Shown: in pieces, positions 45,923-56,015 of the stretch
Layout: each line of letters opens with the position of its first letter
How positions within the stretch are numbered: position 1 is the stretch's first letter
The notes under the pieces: generated by a model
Seen by the model: only the letters and a program-made list of their open reading frames with translations
Databases searched by the model: none
What the model was told of the DNA's origin: nothing
NCBI RefSeq assembly: GCF_000146345.1
Contig: NZ_GL397071.1
Location: 1,287,720 to 1,351,719 of the forward strand
DNA from: Peptoniphilus duerdenii ATCC BAA-1640
Lineage (GTDB): Bacteria > Bacillota > Clostridia > Tissierellales > Peptoniphilaceae
DNA: 64,000 bases
Reading direction: 5' to 3'
Translations under genes and position numbers: made by a program

Positions 45923-46387
45923 ATGACATCATCTAAAGGAATATTAAGTAAATTAAACGAAATATCTACAAAGGTAGCCGAAGAGAGAGGCTATGAAATA
46001 GTAGAAGTTGCATACAAAAAAGCGACTCCTCATTCGTTAGTGTCAGTATTTATTTATAAAGAAGATGGAATCTCACTCGATGACTGTGACACAATGAGTA
46101 GAGCGATAGAAGAAGAGTTAGACAAAGAAGATATAATTGAAGAAAGTTACTATTTAGAAGTTTCTTCACCAGGATTAGATAGACCGATAAAAACTCAAGA
46201 CGACTTAAGGAGAAACAAAGGTAAATTAGTGGAAGCTAAACTATTTGCACCACTCGATGGAAATAAATTATACGAAGGCGTACTAGCTTCCTATACAAAA
46301 GATACCGTAATATTAGATAATGAAGGTAAAGAAGTAGAATTACCTCTTAAATCTATCTCAAAAATGAGTCAAAAGATTGTGTTCTAG
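45923..46387 (+). CDS. rimP: Ribosome maturation factor RimP
   Basis: 154 residues. GYEIVEVAYKK, ISLDDCDTMSRAIEEELD and YYLEVSSPGLDRPIKTQDD are the RimP signature, followed by a C-terminal Sm-like domain. It assists 30S assembly. AAGGGGTG precedes the start. First gene of the nusA-infB operon. Confidence 0.96.
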   Translation: MTSSKGILSKLNEISTKVAEERGYEIVEVAYKKATPHSLVSVFIYKEDGISLDDCDTMSRAIEEELDKEDIIEESYYLEVSSPGLDRPIKTQDDLRRNKGKLVEAKLFAPLDGNKLYEGVLASYTKDTVILDNEGKEVELPLKSISKMSQKIVF

Positions 46388-46395
46388 GGGGACGT

Positions 46396-47634
46396 ATGAA
46401 CGAAGAATTTATATTAGCGCTTAATCAATTAGAGAGCGAAAAAGGAATAAAAAAAGACATTGTCTTTGAAGCATTAGAAGCTGCTCTAATATCAAGCTAT
46501 AAGAAAAATTTTGGAATGTCGAACCAAAATATAGTAGTAGACATCAACAAAGAAAATGGAAATATAAAAATTTTCAAAGAAATGACAGTTGTAGATGAAG
46601 TAGAAGATGAAGATACTGAGATATCTTTAGAAGATGCAGAAGAGATTAGCAGCAAGTACAAAGTTGGAAGTATCGTAAGAATTGAAATAGATCCAATGAA
46701 ATTTGGTAGAATTGCTGCACAAACTGCAAAGCAAGTGGTTATTCAAAAGATCAAAGATGCTGAAAAAGATATAATCTATGATGATTTTATCGATAGAGAA
46801 GGAGAACTTATCACTGGACAAGTTCAAAGATCTTCAAAGGGATATGTATTTATAGACCTTGGTAAATCAGAGGGAATCCTTCCACCGAACGAACAAATAA
46901 AGGGTGAAGATTATTCCCATGGAAATAGGTACAAGATGATAATACTTGAAGTTAAGAAGACTCCTAAAGGACCACAAATTATACTTTCAAGATCTCATCC
47001 AAATCTAATCAAGAGACTTTTTGAACTAGAAGTACCAGAAATTCATGATGGAATAGTAGAAGTATTTAACATCAGTCGTGAAGCTGGATCTAGAACTAAG
47101 ATTGCAGTATTTTCAAAATCTGAAGACGTAGATCCACTTGGAGCATGCGTTGGATTTAAAGGAGCAAGAGTAAAGGCAATTTTAGATAGCATCGGCGAAG
47201 AAAAGATAGACATAATAATCTGGGATAGAGATATCGACCACTTCATAGCAAATGCCTTAAGTCCTTCAAATGTTGAAAAAGTATTTATTGATGACAGCAA
47301 TAAACAAGCTTTGGTAGTTGTTCCAGATTACCAACTTTCACTTGCAATAGGTAAAGAAGGTCAAAACGTTAGACTTGCTGCAAAACTTACAAATTGGAAA
47401 ATAGATATAAAATCTGTATCTCAATTTGAAGAATATCTAGAAGCAGAAAATATGACTGAAGATGAACTATATGCAAAACTCGGATACGAAGATGACGAAG
47501 ATGAAGATGTAGCAGATGAAGAAATTGAATTTCATGCTGAAGCATCCGCAGAAGATATCGATGAAGAAGATGAAATGGATTTAGAAGAAGCTGAAGACAA
47601 TTTAGATACTACAGACACAGATTCAGAAGAATAA
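46396..47634 (+). CDS. nusA: Transcription termination/antitermination factor NusA
   Basis: 412 residues. N-terminal RNA-polymerase-binding domain, S1 domain (about 135-200, LITGQVQRSSKGYVFIDLGKSEGILP), KH1 (DPLGACVGFKGARVKAI) and KH2 (LAIGKEGQNVRLAAKLTNWKIDI). The last ~60 residues are an unusually acidic tail (Asp/Glu-rich, ending TDTDSEE). Binds RNA polymerase and nascent RNA. Confidence 0.97.
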   Translation: MNEEFILALNQLESEKGIKKDIVFEALEAALISSYKKNFGMSNQNIVVDINKENGNIKIFKEMTVVDEVEDEDTEISLEDAEEISSKYKVGSIVRIEIDPMKFGRIAAQTAKQVVIQKIKDAEKDIIYDDFIDREGELITGQVQRSSKGYVFIDLGKSEGILPPNEQIKGEDYSHGNRYKMIILEVKKTPKGPQIILSRSHPNLIKRLFELEVPEIHDGIVEVFNISREAGSRTKIAVFSKSEDVDPLGACVGFKGARVKAILDSIGEEKIDIIIWDRDIDHFIANALSPSNVEKVFIDDSNKQALVVVPDYQLSLAIGKEGQNVRLAAKLTNWKIDIKSVSQFEEYLEAENMTEDELYAKLGYEDDEDEDVADEEIEFHAEASAEDIDEEDEMDLEEAEDNLDTTDTDSEE

Positions 47635-47658
47635 ATCAGGAGAAATACAAAACTTGCA

Positions 47659-47925
47659 ATGAAAAAGACAAGAAAAATTCCGCAGCGTAAATGTGTAGGT
47701 TGTGGAGAACAAAAATCCAAATTTGATTTAATAAGAGTCGTAAAGACTAAAGAAAATCAAATTTTTATAGATAGAACGGGAAAACTAAATGGCAGAGGTG
47801 CTTATTTGTGCGATGATTTAAATTGTCTAGAAAAAGCTATCAAGACGAAAGCTCTTAATAGATCGTTTGAAATGGAGATTGATGAGAAGACCTATGAAAA
47901 TCTAAGAGAAGAAATCCATAAATAA
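47659..47925 (+). CDS. rnpM: RNase P modulator RnpM (YlxR)
   Basis: 88 residues. IPQRKCVGCGEQKSKFDLIRVVK and FIDRTGKLNGRGAYLCDDLNCLEKAIK match the YlxR fold, shown in B. subtilis to bind RNase P RNA. The only AGGAGA lies ~15 bases before the ATG, an unusually long spacing; no nearer start exists in frame. Confidence 0.93.
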   Translation: MKKTRKIPQRKCVGCGEQKSKFDLIRVVKTKENQIFIDRTGKLNGRGAYLCDDLNCLEKAIKTKALNRSFEMEIDEKTYENLREEIHK

Positions 47926-47946
47926 CACCTGAATCGGAGGTGTAAC

Positions 47947-50430
47947 ATGCAAAATAAAAGAGTACACGCATTGGCAAAAGAACTGAATGTAACTAGCAAA
48001 GAATTGATCGAGAGAATTTCTAGTTTAAACATAGAAGTTAAGAACCATATGTCGACACTAAATGCAGAAGAAGAAAAAAGAGTAGTTAATTCTTATAGGA
48101 ATAAATCTACACCAAATAAAGATGATAAAAAGAAAAACTTTAAAAATAATAAAAATCCAAATAAAAAAGAAGGTATTACTATAGAGAACAAAGACATGAA
48201 AGAATCTAAGCCTAACAAGTCAAAAGATGATAATAAGAGATTCGATAACAGAAAACCTAACGCTGAAGGCACAGAAGGCAAGAAGAGATTTAAAAAGAAA
48301 CCATTTGAAAGAAAAGATTCAGATGGACAAAGGGAAAACAATAAATTCCAAGATAAAAACAAAGGAAAATCTCAAAACTTTAGAAAGCCTAAGGATTCAA
48401 ATAGAGAAAGCTTCGATAAAGACAGAGATGAAGAAAGACCACATAATAAAAAGAAGAAATCTAGATCTTTTAACAAGATGAATGAGGTCATTACTGAAAA
48501 AGAAGTAAATCAACAAGAATATAAAAAGAAAAAATCTAAGAACAATCATAATAAAAAGACAAAACAAGATATCTTAGAACTAAGAGAAGAGTATGCAAAG
48601 AGAGATTTAACCAAAAAAGCTCCTAAGAAAAAAGCTAAGAAGACTGTTAAAAAGGAAGAAGTCGAAGAAAACAAAGTAGCTAAAATTTCTCCGCCATTAG
48701 CAGTTAAAGATTTTGCAGAAGCAACAGACATTCCAGTATCCCAAGTAATTACAAAACTTATAGGACTTGGTGTAATGGCAAGTCAAAATGAACCTATAGA
48801 TAAAGATGTTTGTGAAATTCTTGCAGATGAATTAAATGTACAAATCGAATTTGCAAGTCCTGAAGAAGAAGTATCAATCGAAGAAGAATTTGGACTAGAT
48901 TTTGAAGATAAAGAACAAAATCTAAAACCAAGACCACCAGTTGTAACAGTAATGGGTCACGTTGACCACGGTAAGACTTCTATCTTGGACTCAATCAAGA
49001 AATCTCACGTAACTTCAACAGAAGCAGGTGGAATTACCCAACATATTGGTGCGTACACAGTAAATCTAAATGGAAAGAAAATAACATTCCTAGATACGCC
49101 TGGTCACGAAGCTTTTACTTCAATGAGACTAAGAGGAGCTCAAATAACAGATGTTGCAATTCTAGTAGTAGCAGCAGATGATGGAGTAATGCCTCAAACT
49201 ATAGAAGCAATCTCTCATGCGAGAAGTGCAGAAGTTCCAATAATTGTAGCAATAAATAAAATAGATAAAGAAGCTGCAAACGTGGATAGAGTTAAGCAAG
49301 AACTTTCTGAACAAGGACTTATGCCTGAAGATTGGGGTGGGGATACTATTATGGTTCCTGTAAGTGCCCACACAAAACAAGGTATTGATGATCTTTTAGA
49401 GATGATACTACTTGTAGCGGAAATGAGAGAACTAAAAGCAAACCCACAAAGAAGAGCGGTTGGTACAGTTATAGAAGCTAAGCTTGACAAGGGTAAGGGA
49501 CCTATGGCTACAGTCTTAGTACAAAACGGTACATTGAGATCTTCAGACTTCGTAGTAAGTGGAGTTGCTTCAGGTAGAATTAGAGCTATGACAGATGACA
49601 AAGGTAAGAATCTTAAAAAAGCAGGACCATCTATGCCAGCGGTAATCCTTGGACTTTCAGAAGTTCCAAATGCTGGAGATACTATCTATGCTGTTGAAGA
49701 TGAAAAGACTGCCAAGACAATAGCTGATAAGAATAGAGAAATAGTAAGAGAAAATAGATTAAACGCAACTAACAAGGTATCTCTTTCAAACTTATTTGAC
49801 AAGATAAAAGAAGGAGAAAAGAAACAACTTGATTTAATAATAAAAGGCGATGTGAAAGGTTCAGTAGAAGCACTTTCCCAATCATTATTAAAGATAGAAA
49901 ATGAAGAAGTAAATATATCTATAGTTCACTCTGGAGTAGGTGGAATCAGTGAATCTGACGTATCATTAGCATCAGCTTCAAAAGCTATAGTAATAGGATT
50001 TAACGTAAGACCAAATATAAATGCTATCGAACTTGCAAAAGAACTTGAAGTAGATATAAGAACTTACAGAGTAATCTATGATGCAATAGACGATATTGAA
50101 AAAGCGGCTATAGGTATGCTAGATCCAGAATTCGAAGAAGAAGTTCAAGGAAGATGTGAAGTTAGACAGACATTTAAACTTCCAAACAATGCCATCGTAG
50201 CTGGAGTATTTGTAGTTAGCGGAAAGATTCCTAGAAAATCTATGGTTAGAATCCTTAGAAATGATACAGTTATCCATGAAGGAGAAATAGCATCCTTAAA
50301 GAGATTTAAAGACGATGTTAGAGAACTAAACAATGGATATGAAGGTGGAATCACTATAGAAAACTTTAATGATATCAAAGAAGGAGACTTCATCGAATCA
50401 TATATTATGAAGGAAATTAAAAGAGTATGA
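47947..50430 (+). CDS. infB: Translation initiation factor IF-2
   Basis: 827 residues. An IF2 N-terminal subdomain (VHALAKELNVTSKELIERI) is followed by ~190 residues of Lys/Asn/Arg-rich low complexity, a second IF2N domain near 255, and the GTPase with VMGHVDHGKTSILD, DTPGHEAFTSM and NKID, then domains II-IV. CGGAGG precedes the ATG. The rplGA/ylxQ-type gene often found before infB is absent. Confidence 0.98.
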   Translation: MQNKRVHALAKELNVTSKELIERISSLNIEVKNHMSTLNAEEEKRVVNSYRNKSTPNKDDKKKNFKNNKNPNKKEGITIENKDMKESKPNKSKDDNKRFDNRKPNAEGTEGKKRFKKKPFERKDSDGQRENNKFQDKNKGKSQNFRKPKDSNRESFDKDRDEERPHNKKKKSRSFNKMNEVITEKEVNQQEYKKKKSKNNHNKKTKQDILELREEYAKRDLTKKAPKKKAKKTVKKEEVEENKVAKISPPLAVKDFAEATDIPVSQVITKLIGLGVMASQNEPIDKDVCEILADELNVQIEFASPEEEVSIEEEFGLDFEDKEQNLKPRPPVVTVMGHVDHGKTSILDSIKKSHVTSTEAGGITQHIGAYTVNLNGKKITFLDTPGHEAFTSMRLRGAQITDVAILVVAADDGVMPQTIEAISHARSAEVPIIVAINKIDKEAANVDRVKQELSEQGLMPEDWGGDTIMVPVSAHTKQGIDDLLEMILLVAEMRELKANPQRRAVGTVIEAKLDKGKGPMATVLVQNGTLRSSDFVVSGVASGRIRAMTDDKGKNLKKAGPSMPAVILGLSEVPNAGDTIYAVEDEKTAKTIADKNREIVRENRLNATNKVSLSNLFDKIKEGEKKQLDLIIKGDVKGSVEALSQSLLKIENEEVNISIVHSGVGGISESDVSLASASKAIVIGFNVRPNINAIELAKELEVDIRTYRVIYDAIDDIEKAAIGMLDPEFEEEVQGRCEVRQTFKLPNNAIVAGVFVVSGKIPRKSMVRILRNDTVIHEGEIASLKRFKDDVRELNNGYEGGITIENFNDIKEGDFIESYIMKEIKRV

Positions 50431-50789
50431 GAGAAAAAAGAGTGCAAAGGATAGGGGAAGAACTTAGAAGAGTTATCTCTGATATTATAAGATCTAAAAT
50501 AAAAGATCCAAGAATACCAGAGATTATAAGTGTAACCAATGTCTTAGTTACTAATGATCTATCATTTGCAAAAATATTCGTTGAAATAATGGGAACAAAA
50601 GAAGAACAAGAAGCAGCGCTAGAAGGACTTAACTCCGCAAAAGGATTTATAAAAAAAGAAATCTCAAGCGAAGTTAAACTTCGTCAGATGCCAGAGCTAA
50701 TCTTCATACTGGATGAAACCCTAGATATAAACTTAAAGATGGAAAAACTTATTGAAGAGGTTAACCATGGAAATGATAAAATTTCATGA
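50427..50789 (+). CDS. rbfA: Ribosome-binding factor A
   Basis: 120 residues. RVQRIGEELRRVISDIIRSKIKDPRI, ISVTNVLVTNDLSFAKIFVE and LRQMPELIFILDETLD define RbfA. A 30S maturation factor. ATGA overlap with infB. Confidence 0.97.
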   Translation: MREKRVQRIGEELRRVISDIIRSKIKDPRIPEIISVTNVLVTNDLSFAKIFVEIMGTKEEQEAALEGLNSAKGFIKKEISSEVKLRQMPELIFILDETLDINLKMEKLIEEVNHGNDKIS

Positions 50790-51729
50790 GATGATTGAAG
50801 GGGCAAGTAAAATTGCCCTTGCTTCACATCTAAATCCAGATGGTGATAATCTTGGATCTTTAAGTGCTCTTTCTAAATATTTAAAGAAACTAGATAAAGA
50901 TGTCTACACAATATTTGATGATGTAATGATAGACGACTTTAGATTTTTATTCAAAGGAATCAAGACGGTAAAATCTAGCGAAATTGAAGATATTGATCTA
51001 TTTATAACTCTAGATAGTGCAGATCTTGATAGAATAGGAAAAGATGCGGTAGAGTTATATAGAAAGAGCAAAAAAACTATTTGCATAGACCATCATCACA
51101 CCAATGACGGATATGCAGATTTCAATGTTGTAGAAAAAAATTCAAGTAGTACCTGTGAAGTTCTATTTAAACTTTTAAAAAGGGATCTTATAGATGAAGA
51201 GATAGCCACATCTATTCTAACTGGAATAAGTACAGACACAGGAAGCTTTAAATATGAAAACACCAGCAGTGATACTCACAGAATAGCTGCAGAACTTTTA
51301 AATTTTGGGGCAAAAAATTTAGATATAACGGTAAATGTTTATCAGTCAAACCCAAAATCTAAAATAATGCTTTTAAATGAAGCTTTAAATAGGCTTGAGT
51401 TCTATTTAGAAGGCAAGATTGCAATGATTGCTCTGCCTAAAGAAATATCTCTTAGCCCAAATTATAAAAAATCTGACAGTGAAGGAATCGTTGAATATAT
51501 TCGTGACATTGAAGGTGTAGAGATTGCAATATTTTTAAAAGAAAAAGAAAATGAAATAAGAGTTTCATTTAGAGCAAAATCTTATGCAGATGTAAGCAAA
51601 ATTGCATCTAAATTCAATGGTGGAGGACATATAATGGCAGCAGGAGCCACATATTATGGATCACTAGAAAAGGCAAAAGATGAAATACTACAAGAGGCTA
51701 TAAAGGAGATTAAATGCAAGGAATCCTAG
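50767..51729 (+). CDS. nrnA: DHH/DHHA1 phosphoesterase, NrnA type (nanoRNase/pAp phosphatase)
   Basis: 320 residues. ALASHLNPDGDNLGSL (metal ligands), DSADLDRIG, DHHHTNDGYADFN and the DHHA1 C-terminus FNGGGHIMAAGA. It degrades 2-5-nt RNAs and dephosphorylates 3'-phosphoadenosine 5'-phosphate. ATG 50767 was chosen for GAAGAGG six bases upstream. It overlaps rbfA by 23 bases and truB by 16. Confidence 0.93.
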   Translation: MEMIKFHEMIEGASKIALASHLNPDGDNLGSLSALSKYLKKLDKDVYTIFDDVMIDDFRFLFKGIKTVKSSEIEDIDLFITLDSADLDRIGKDAVELYRKSKKTICIDHHHTNDGYADFNVVEKNSSSTCEVLFKLLKRDLIDEEIATSILTGISTDTGSFKYENTSSDTHRIAAELLNFGAKNLDITVNVYQSNPKSKIMLLNEALNRLEFYLEGKIAMIALPKEISLSPNYKKSDSEGIVEYIRDIEGVEIAIFLKEKENEIRVSFRAKSYADVSKIASKFNGGGHIMAAGATYYGSLEKAKDEILQEAIKEIKCKES

Positions 51730-52565
51730 TAGTTAACAAGAGACAAGGAATAACTTCCCACGATTGCATCTATATTTTAAGAGATCTTTTAGGAATTAAA
51801 AAGATCGGTCATTCAGGGACATTAGATCCAATGGCAACTGGAGTTTTACCTATGACTATTGGAAAAGCTACAAGGGTATCATCATTTATTCAAGATTCAG
51901 AGAAAGAATATATAGCAACTATTGAATTTGGAATTGAAACAGATACGGAAGATATAACTGGAAATATAATAAATAGGTCGGATAAAATTCCAACAAAAGA
52001 AGAAATTTTAGAAATACTTCCAAAATTCACAGGTGTTATAGAGCAGATACCTCCTATGTATTCTGCGGTGAGACTAGGTGGAAGAAAACTCTACAAGATT
52101 GCAAGAGAAGGAAAAGTTGTAGATAGACCAAAAAGAAAAGTAAAAATATATGGCTTAGAATTACTTGGAACTAACCCATATAAAGTAAAGATAAATTGTA
52201 GCTCTGGAACCTATGTGAGAACGCTAATCTCTGATATTGGTAAAAGTTTAGGCACATTTGCAACTATGACATCTCTCGTTAGGACAAAAGTAGGACCATT
52301 TATTGTTGAAAAAGCAATAACAATAGATGATTTAGAAAATATGACAAAAGAAGAAATAGAAGAGAAATTCTATCCTACTGAATTCGCTTTAAGAAATATG
52401 CCTAGGTACAATGTACCTAAAAGTTTCTTTGAAAGACTAATAAATGGAGTCAAATTTTTTGATGATAGGATGGAAGATGGAAAGTATTCGGTCTATTGTC
52501 GCGATGAATTTATCGGCATCGGTGAATTTATAGATGGAAGGTTAAGGATAAAGGTGCTTAGATGA
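51714..52565 (+). CDS. truB: tRNA pseudouridine(55) synthase
   Basis: 283 residues. GILVVNKRQGITSHD, KIGHSGTLDPMATGVLP (catalytic Asp in TLDP) and the C-terminal domain ending DGRLRIKVLR. It modifies U55 in the T-loop. It overlaps nrnA and, by four bases, ribF. Confidence 0.97.
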   Translation: MQGILVVNKRQGITSHDCIYILRDLLGIKKIGHSGTLDPMATGVLPMTIGKATRVSSFIQDSEKEYIATIEFGIETDTEDITGNIINRSDKIPTKEEILEILPKFTGVIEQIPPMYSAVRLGGRKLYKIAREGKVVDRPKRKVKIYGLELLGTNPYKVKINCSSGTYVRTLISDIGKSLGTFATMTSLVRTKVGPFIVEKAITIDDLENMTKEEIEEKFYPTEFALRNMPRYNVPKSFFERLINGVKFFDDRMEDGKYSVYCRDEFIGIGEFIDGRLRIKVLR

Positions 52566-53482
52566 AGATAGTAAACATAGATTTAAATTACATTGGAAAA
52601 GATGAAATAGTCATAGCCCTAGGTAATTTTGATGGAGTTCATCTAGGACACAGACTTCTTATGAAAAAAGCTATAGAAACTGCTAGTAAAATAGATGCAC
52701 ATTCTGCAGTTCTTCTATTCAATGAACACACAACGGCTACATTATTTGACCATAAAAAGAAAGAACTTACTTCAAACGAAGCAAAACTTATGTATTTAAA
52801 GGGAATCGGAATAGATATAGTCTACATGATAGACTTCAATGAGGAATTTATGAAGATGTCCCCAGAATACTTTGTAAAAAATTTTTTAGTTAAAAACTTA
52901 AATGCCAAAGGTGTAGTAGTTGGATATGACTATAGATTTGGATTTAAAGCCATGGGAGATGTAGAAAGCTTAAGAGAGCTTTGTAAAGACTATAATCTAA
53001 CTCTTGATGTAATAGATGCCTATAAGATTGACGGAGAAGTAGTAAGCTCTACAAGGATTAGGGAGGCTATCTCAGAAGGAATGATGGAAGAAGCAAATAA
53101 ACTTTTGGGACACAACTACTTCATTACAGGAATAGTCGATCATGGAAAGAAACTCGGAAGTAAAATGGGTTATCCAACAGCAAATATTATTACAAAAGAT
53201 GGAGTGCAACTGCCAGGAGATGGCGTCTATGATACGAGAATTAAAGTTGAAGGAGACGACCTACTTTATAAAGCTGCAACATCTATTGGAAATAATCCTA
53301 CATTCTTAGGAGAAAATTTAAAGATAGAAGCAAATATTTTAGATTTTGATGAAAATATATATGGGAAAAAAGTATATCTATATTTCTTAAAAAAATTAAG
53401 ACCTATGGTAGTATTTAATTCAGTAGAAGAACTATTTGAAAGAATAGCCAAAGATGTGGAAGAAGTTAGAAAAAGTAAATAG
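52562..53482 (+). CDS. ribF: Bifunctional riboflavin kinase/FAD synthetase
   Basis: 306 residues. The N-terminal FAD synthetase domain has ALGNFDGVHLGHRLLM and SSTRIREAI; the C-terminal flavokinase domain has GKKLGSKMGYPTANI and SIGNNPTF. It makes FMN and FAD. The rpsO promoter -35 overlaps its stop codon. Confidence 0.97.
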   Translation: MKIVNIDLNYIGKDEIVIALGNFDGVHLGHRLLMKKAIETASKIDAHSAVLLFNEHTTATLFDHKKKELTSNEAKLMYLKGIGIDIVYMIDFNEEFMKMSPEYFVKNFLVKNLNAKGVVVGYDYRFGFKAMGDVESLRELCKDYNLTLDVIDAYKIDGEVVSSTRIREAISEGMMEEANKLLGHNYFITGIVDHGKKLGSKMGYPTANIITKDGVQLPGDGVYDTRIKVEGDDLLYKAATSIGNNPTFLGENLKIEANILDFDENIYGKKVYLYFLKKLRPMVVFNSVEELFERIAKDVEEVRKSK

Positions 53483-53507
53483 ACAAATATATTTTTATAT
53501 GTTATAA
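53479..53507 (+). promoter_or_regulatory. Sigma-A-type promoter of rpsO-pnp
   Basis: TAGACA (53479-53484), exactly 17 bases, TATAAT (53502-53507). The -35 overlaps the end of ribF. Confidence 0.75.
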
Positions 53508-53513
53508 TAGACC

Positions 53514-53587
53514 AGTACCATTTCAAGGAGTGAAGCGACCTCGGCACATTTCTTTGATATTGGCTAATTAAAATTTTGGAGGTAAAT
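53514..53587 (+). promoter_or_regulatory. Structured rpsO leader (candidate S15 autoregulatory RNA)
   Basis: TCAAGGA (53522-53528) pairs with TCTTTGA (53550-53556, one G-T), then GTG (53529-53531) with CAC (53544-53546) around a loop with GCGACCTCGG; outside, CCA may pair with TGG. S15 leaders in several bacteria bind S15 to repress translation; here that is inference. Confidence 0.55.
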
Positions 53588-53854
53588 ATGATATCTAAAG
53601 ACAAAAAAACAGAAATTATTAATGAATTTAAGATCCACGAAAAAGATACAGGATCAACTGAAGTACAAGTAGCAGTTCTTACAGAAAGAATTAACGAATT
53701 AAACGAACATTTAAAGGTTCATAAGAAGGACCACCATTCAAGAAGAGGACTTCTTAAAATGGTAGGTAGAAGAAGAAACCTTCTAAGATACCTTAAGAAT
53801 AAAGATATTGAAAAATATCGTGAACTAATAGAAAAGCTAGGAATAAGAGGATAA
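53588..53854 (+). CDS. rpsO: 30S ribosomal protein S15
   Basis: 88 residues, the standard length from ATG 53588, which has TGGAGG seven bases upstream. [47 protein letters not shown] is canonical. Followed by a terminator-like hairpin before pnp. Confidence 0.98.
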   Translation: MISKDKKTEIINEFKIHEKDTGSTEVQVAVLTERINELNEHLKVHKKDHHSRRGLLKMVGRRRNLLRYLKNKDIEKYRELIEKLGIRG

Positions 53855-53858
53855 TAAG

Positions 53859-53887
53859 AGCGGGGTATATCCCGCTTTATTTTTTTA
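53859..53887 (+). terminator. Terminator-like hairpin between rpsO and pnp
   Basis: AGCGGG-GTATAT-CCCGCT followed by TTATTTTTTT, three bases before the pnp ribosome site. Likely partial termination. Confidence 0.8.
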
Positions 53888-53899
53888 ATAGGAGGTATG

Positions 53900-55993
53900 A
53901 TGGAGAAAGTATTTAGTAGAGAAATAGCTGGCCGTGAAATGAGAGTAACCATTGGAAAAGTTGCAGAACAAGCCAATGGAGCAGCTTTAGTTGAATACGG
54001 TGATACGGTTGTACTAGTAACAGCTACTGCATCTAAAAAACCAAGAGAAGGTATAGATTTCTTTCCACTAAGCGTTGATTATGAAGAAAAAATGTACGCA
54101 GTTGGTAAGATTCCTGGAGGTTTTATAAAGAGAGAAGGAAGACCTAGCGAAAAGGCAATCTTGACTGCGAGACTTATAGATAGACCACTTAGACCACTTT
54201 TCCCAGAAGGATATAGAAATGATGTGCAAGTTGTAGCTACAGCCTTGGCAGTAGACCAAGACAATCAACCAGACATAGTAGCAATGGTTGGATCATCAAT
54301 AGCACTTACAATTTCAGATATTCCTTTTGATGGACCAACAGGATCAGTATTCGTTGGAATGGTTGATGGAGAATATGTAATAAATCCAACTGAAGAACAA
54401 AGAGCAAAATCTAAGATAGAGCTTAATCTAGCAGGAACAAAATCTGCAATCATGATGGTAGAAGCAGGAGCAAAAATAGTTTCTGAAGAAGAGATGCTAG
54501 GAGCTATCTTAAAAGGTCACGAAGAAATCAAAAAAATCTGTGAATTTATAGAAGAAATTCAAAGAGAAGTTGGCAAAGAAAAAGCTCAGTACGAAGTTTT
54601 CAAACCAGATGAAGAAATAAAAGAAAAAGTTATAGCGTTCGGTAAAGAACTTTTAGTAGAAGCAATTAACCAAGATGACAAAATTATAAGAGAAGAAAAG
54701 ACAGAAGAAGCAAAAGATAAAATCTATGAACACTTCAATGAAGAATTAGAAGAATTTGGCAAAGATATAGATGCTGCTATCGAATCTATTGAAGTTGAAG
54801 AAGTAAGAAGAGGTATTATCGAAGAAGATAGAAGACCAGATGGAAGAGCTCTAGATGAAATCAGACCTCTATCATCAGAAGTGGGATTATTTAGAAGAAC
54901 TCATGGATCAGGGCTATTTAAAAGAGGTCAAACTCAAGTACTTTCAATTACGACTCTAGCTGGACTTTCTGAAGTACAAGTTATAGATGGATTAGGAGAT
55001 GACACTCCAAAGAGATACATCCACCACTATAATTTCCCACCTTACAGTGTAGGAGATACAAAACCTATGAGAGGTCCAGGAAGACGTGAAATTGGACACG
55101 GTGCACTAGCAGAAAGAGCGCTAATACCAGTTCTACCAACAGAAGAAGAATTCCCTTATGCAATAAGAGTCGTATCAGAAGTTCTTAGCTCAAATGGATC
55201 TTCCTCACAAGCTTCAGTATGTGGTTCAACACTTTCACTAATGGATGCAGGCGTTCCTATTAAACAACCGGTAGCAGGAATTGCTATGGGACTTATAGAA
55301 GAACATGGAGTGATCAAAATCTTAACAGATATTCAAGGATTGGAAGACCACTTCGGAGATATGGACTTCAAAGTTGCAGGAACTAGAGAAGGTATAACCG
55401 CTATTCAAATGGATATCAAGGTGGAAGGAATAAAAAAAGAAATTCTAGAAGAAGCCCTTGAAAAAGCAAGAATAGCAAGGTTACAAATCCTTGATAATAT
55501 CGAAGCTACAATAGATGAACCAAGAGAAAAATTATCTCCATTTGCACCAATAATCTACATCATTCTAATCGATCCAGAAAAGATTGGAGAAGTTATCGGA
55601 AGCGGTGGAAAAGTTATTAATAAAATAATCGAACAAACCGGAGTTAAGATTGACATTGATGATGACGGAAAAGTATCAGTAATATCTAACGACCACGAAA
55701 AAGCTCAAGAAGCAATCGACATAATTGAAGGAATAGTAAAAGAAGTTGAAATTGGAGATATCTACAACGGAAAAGTTAAAAAACTTATGAAGTTTGGAGC
55801 ATTTGTAGAAATCAAAAAAGGAACAGAAGGACTACTTCACATCTCAGAAATAGATCACAAGAGAACAGAAAAAGTTGAAGACGAATTAAAAGTTGGAGAC
55901 AGTGTGGTTGTAAAAGTAATAGATGTTGACGAACAAGGCAAAATATCTCTTTCTAGAAAGGCATTGATTCCAAAACCAGAAAAGGATAATTAA
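53900..55993 (+). CDS. pnp: Polyribonucleotide nucleotidyltransferase (PNPase)
   Basis: 697 residues: two RNase PH domains around a helical linker, KH ([17 protein letters not shown]) and S1 ([20 protein letters not shown]). It degrades RNA by phosphorolysis. Two adjacent ATGs exist (53897, 53900); AGGAGG at 53890-53895 gives the second a better, though still short, spacing. Operon with rpsO. Confidence 0.97.
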   Translation: MEKVFSREIAGREMRVTIGKVAEQANGAALVEYGDTVVLVTATASKKPREGIDFFPLSVDYEEKMYAVGKIPGGFIKREGRPSEKAILTARLIDRPLRPLFPEGYRNDVQVVATALAVDQDNQPDIVAMVGSSIALTISDIPFDGPTGSVFVGMVDGEYVINPTEEQRAKSKIELNLAGTKSAIMMVEAGAKIVSEEEMLGAILKGHEEIKKICEFIEEIQREVGKEKAQYEVFKPDEEIKEKVIAFGKELLVEAINQDDKIIREEKTEEAKDKIYEHFNEELEEFGKDIDAAIESIEVEEVRRGIIEEDRRPDGRALDEIRPLSSEVGLFRRTHGSGLFKRGQTQVLSITTLAGLSEVQVIDGLGDDTPKRYIHHYNFPPYSVGDTKPMRGPGRREIGHGALAERALIPVLPTEEEFPYAIRVVSEVLSSNGSSSQASVCGSTLSLMDAGVPIKQPVAGIAMGLIEEHGVIKILTDIQGLEDHFGDMDFKVAGTREGITAIQMDIKVEGIKKEILEEALEKARIARLQILDNIEATIDEPREKLSPFAPIIYIILIDPEKIGEVIGSGGKVINKIIEQTGVKIDIDDDGKVSVISNDHEKAQEAIDIIEGIVKEVEIGDIYNGKVKKLMKFGAFVEIKKGTEGLLHISEIDHKRTEKVEDELKVGDSVVVKVIDVDEQGKISLSRKALIPKPEKDN

Positions 55994-56015
55994 TCTAAAA
56001 CTGTTAAAAAATAAT

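Noticed and set aside
49215-49601. A 128-codon minus-strand frame inside infB
   Set aside because: It lies opposite the highly conserved IF2 GTPase domain and shows no independent coding signal.
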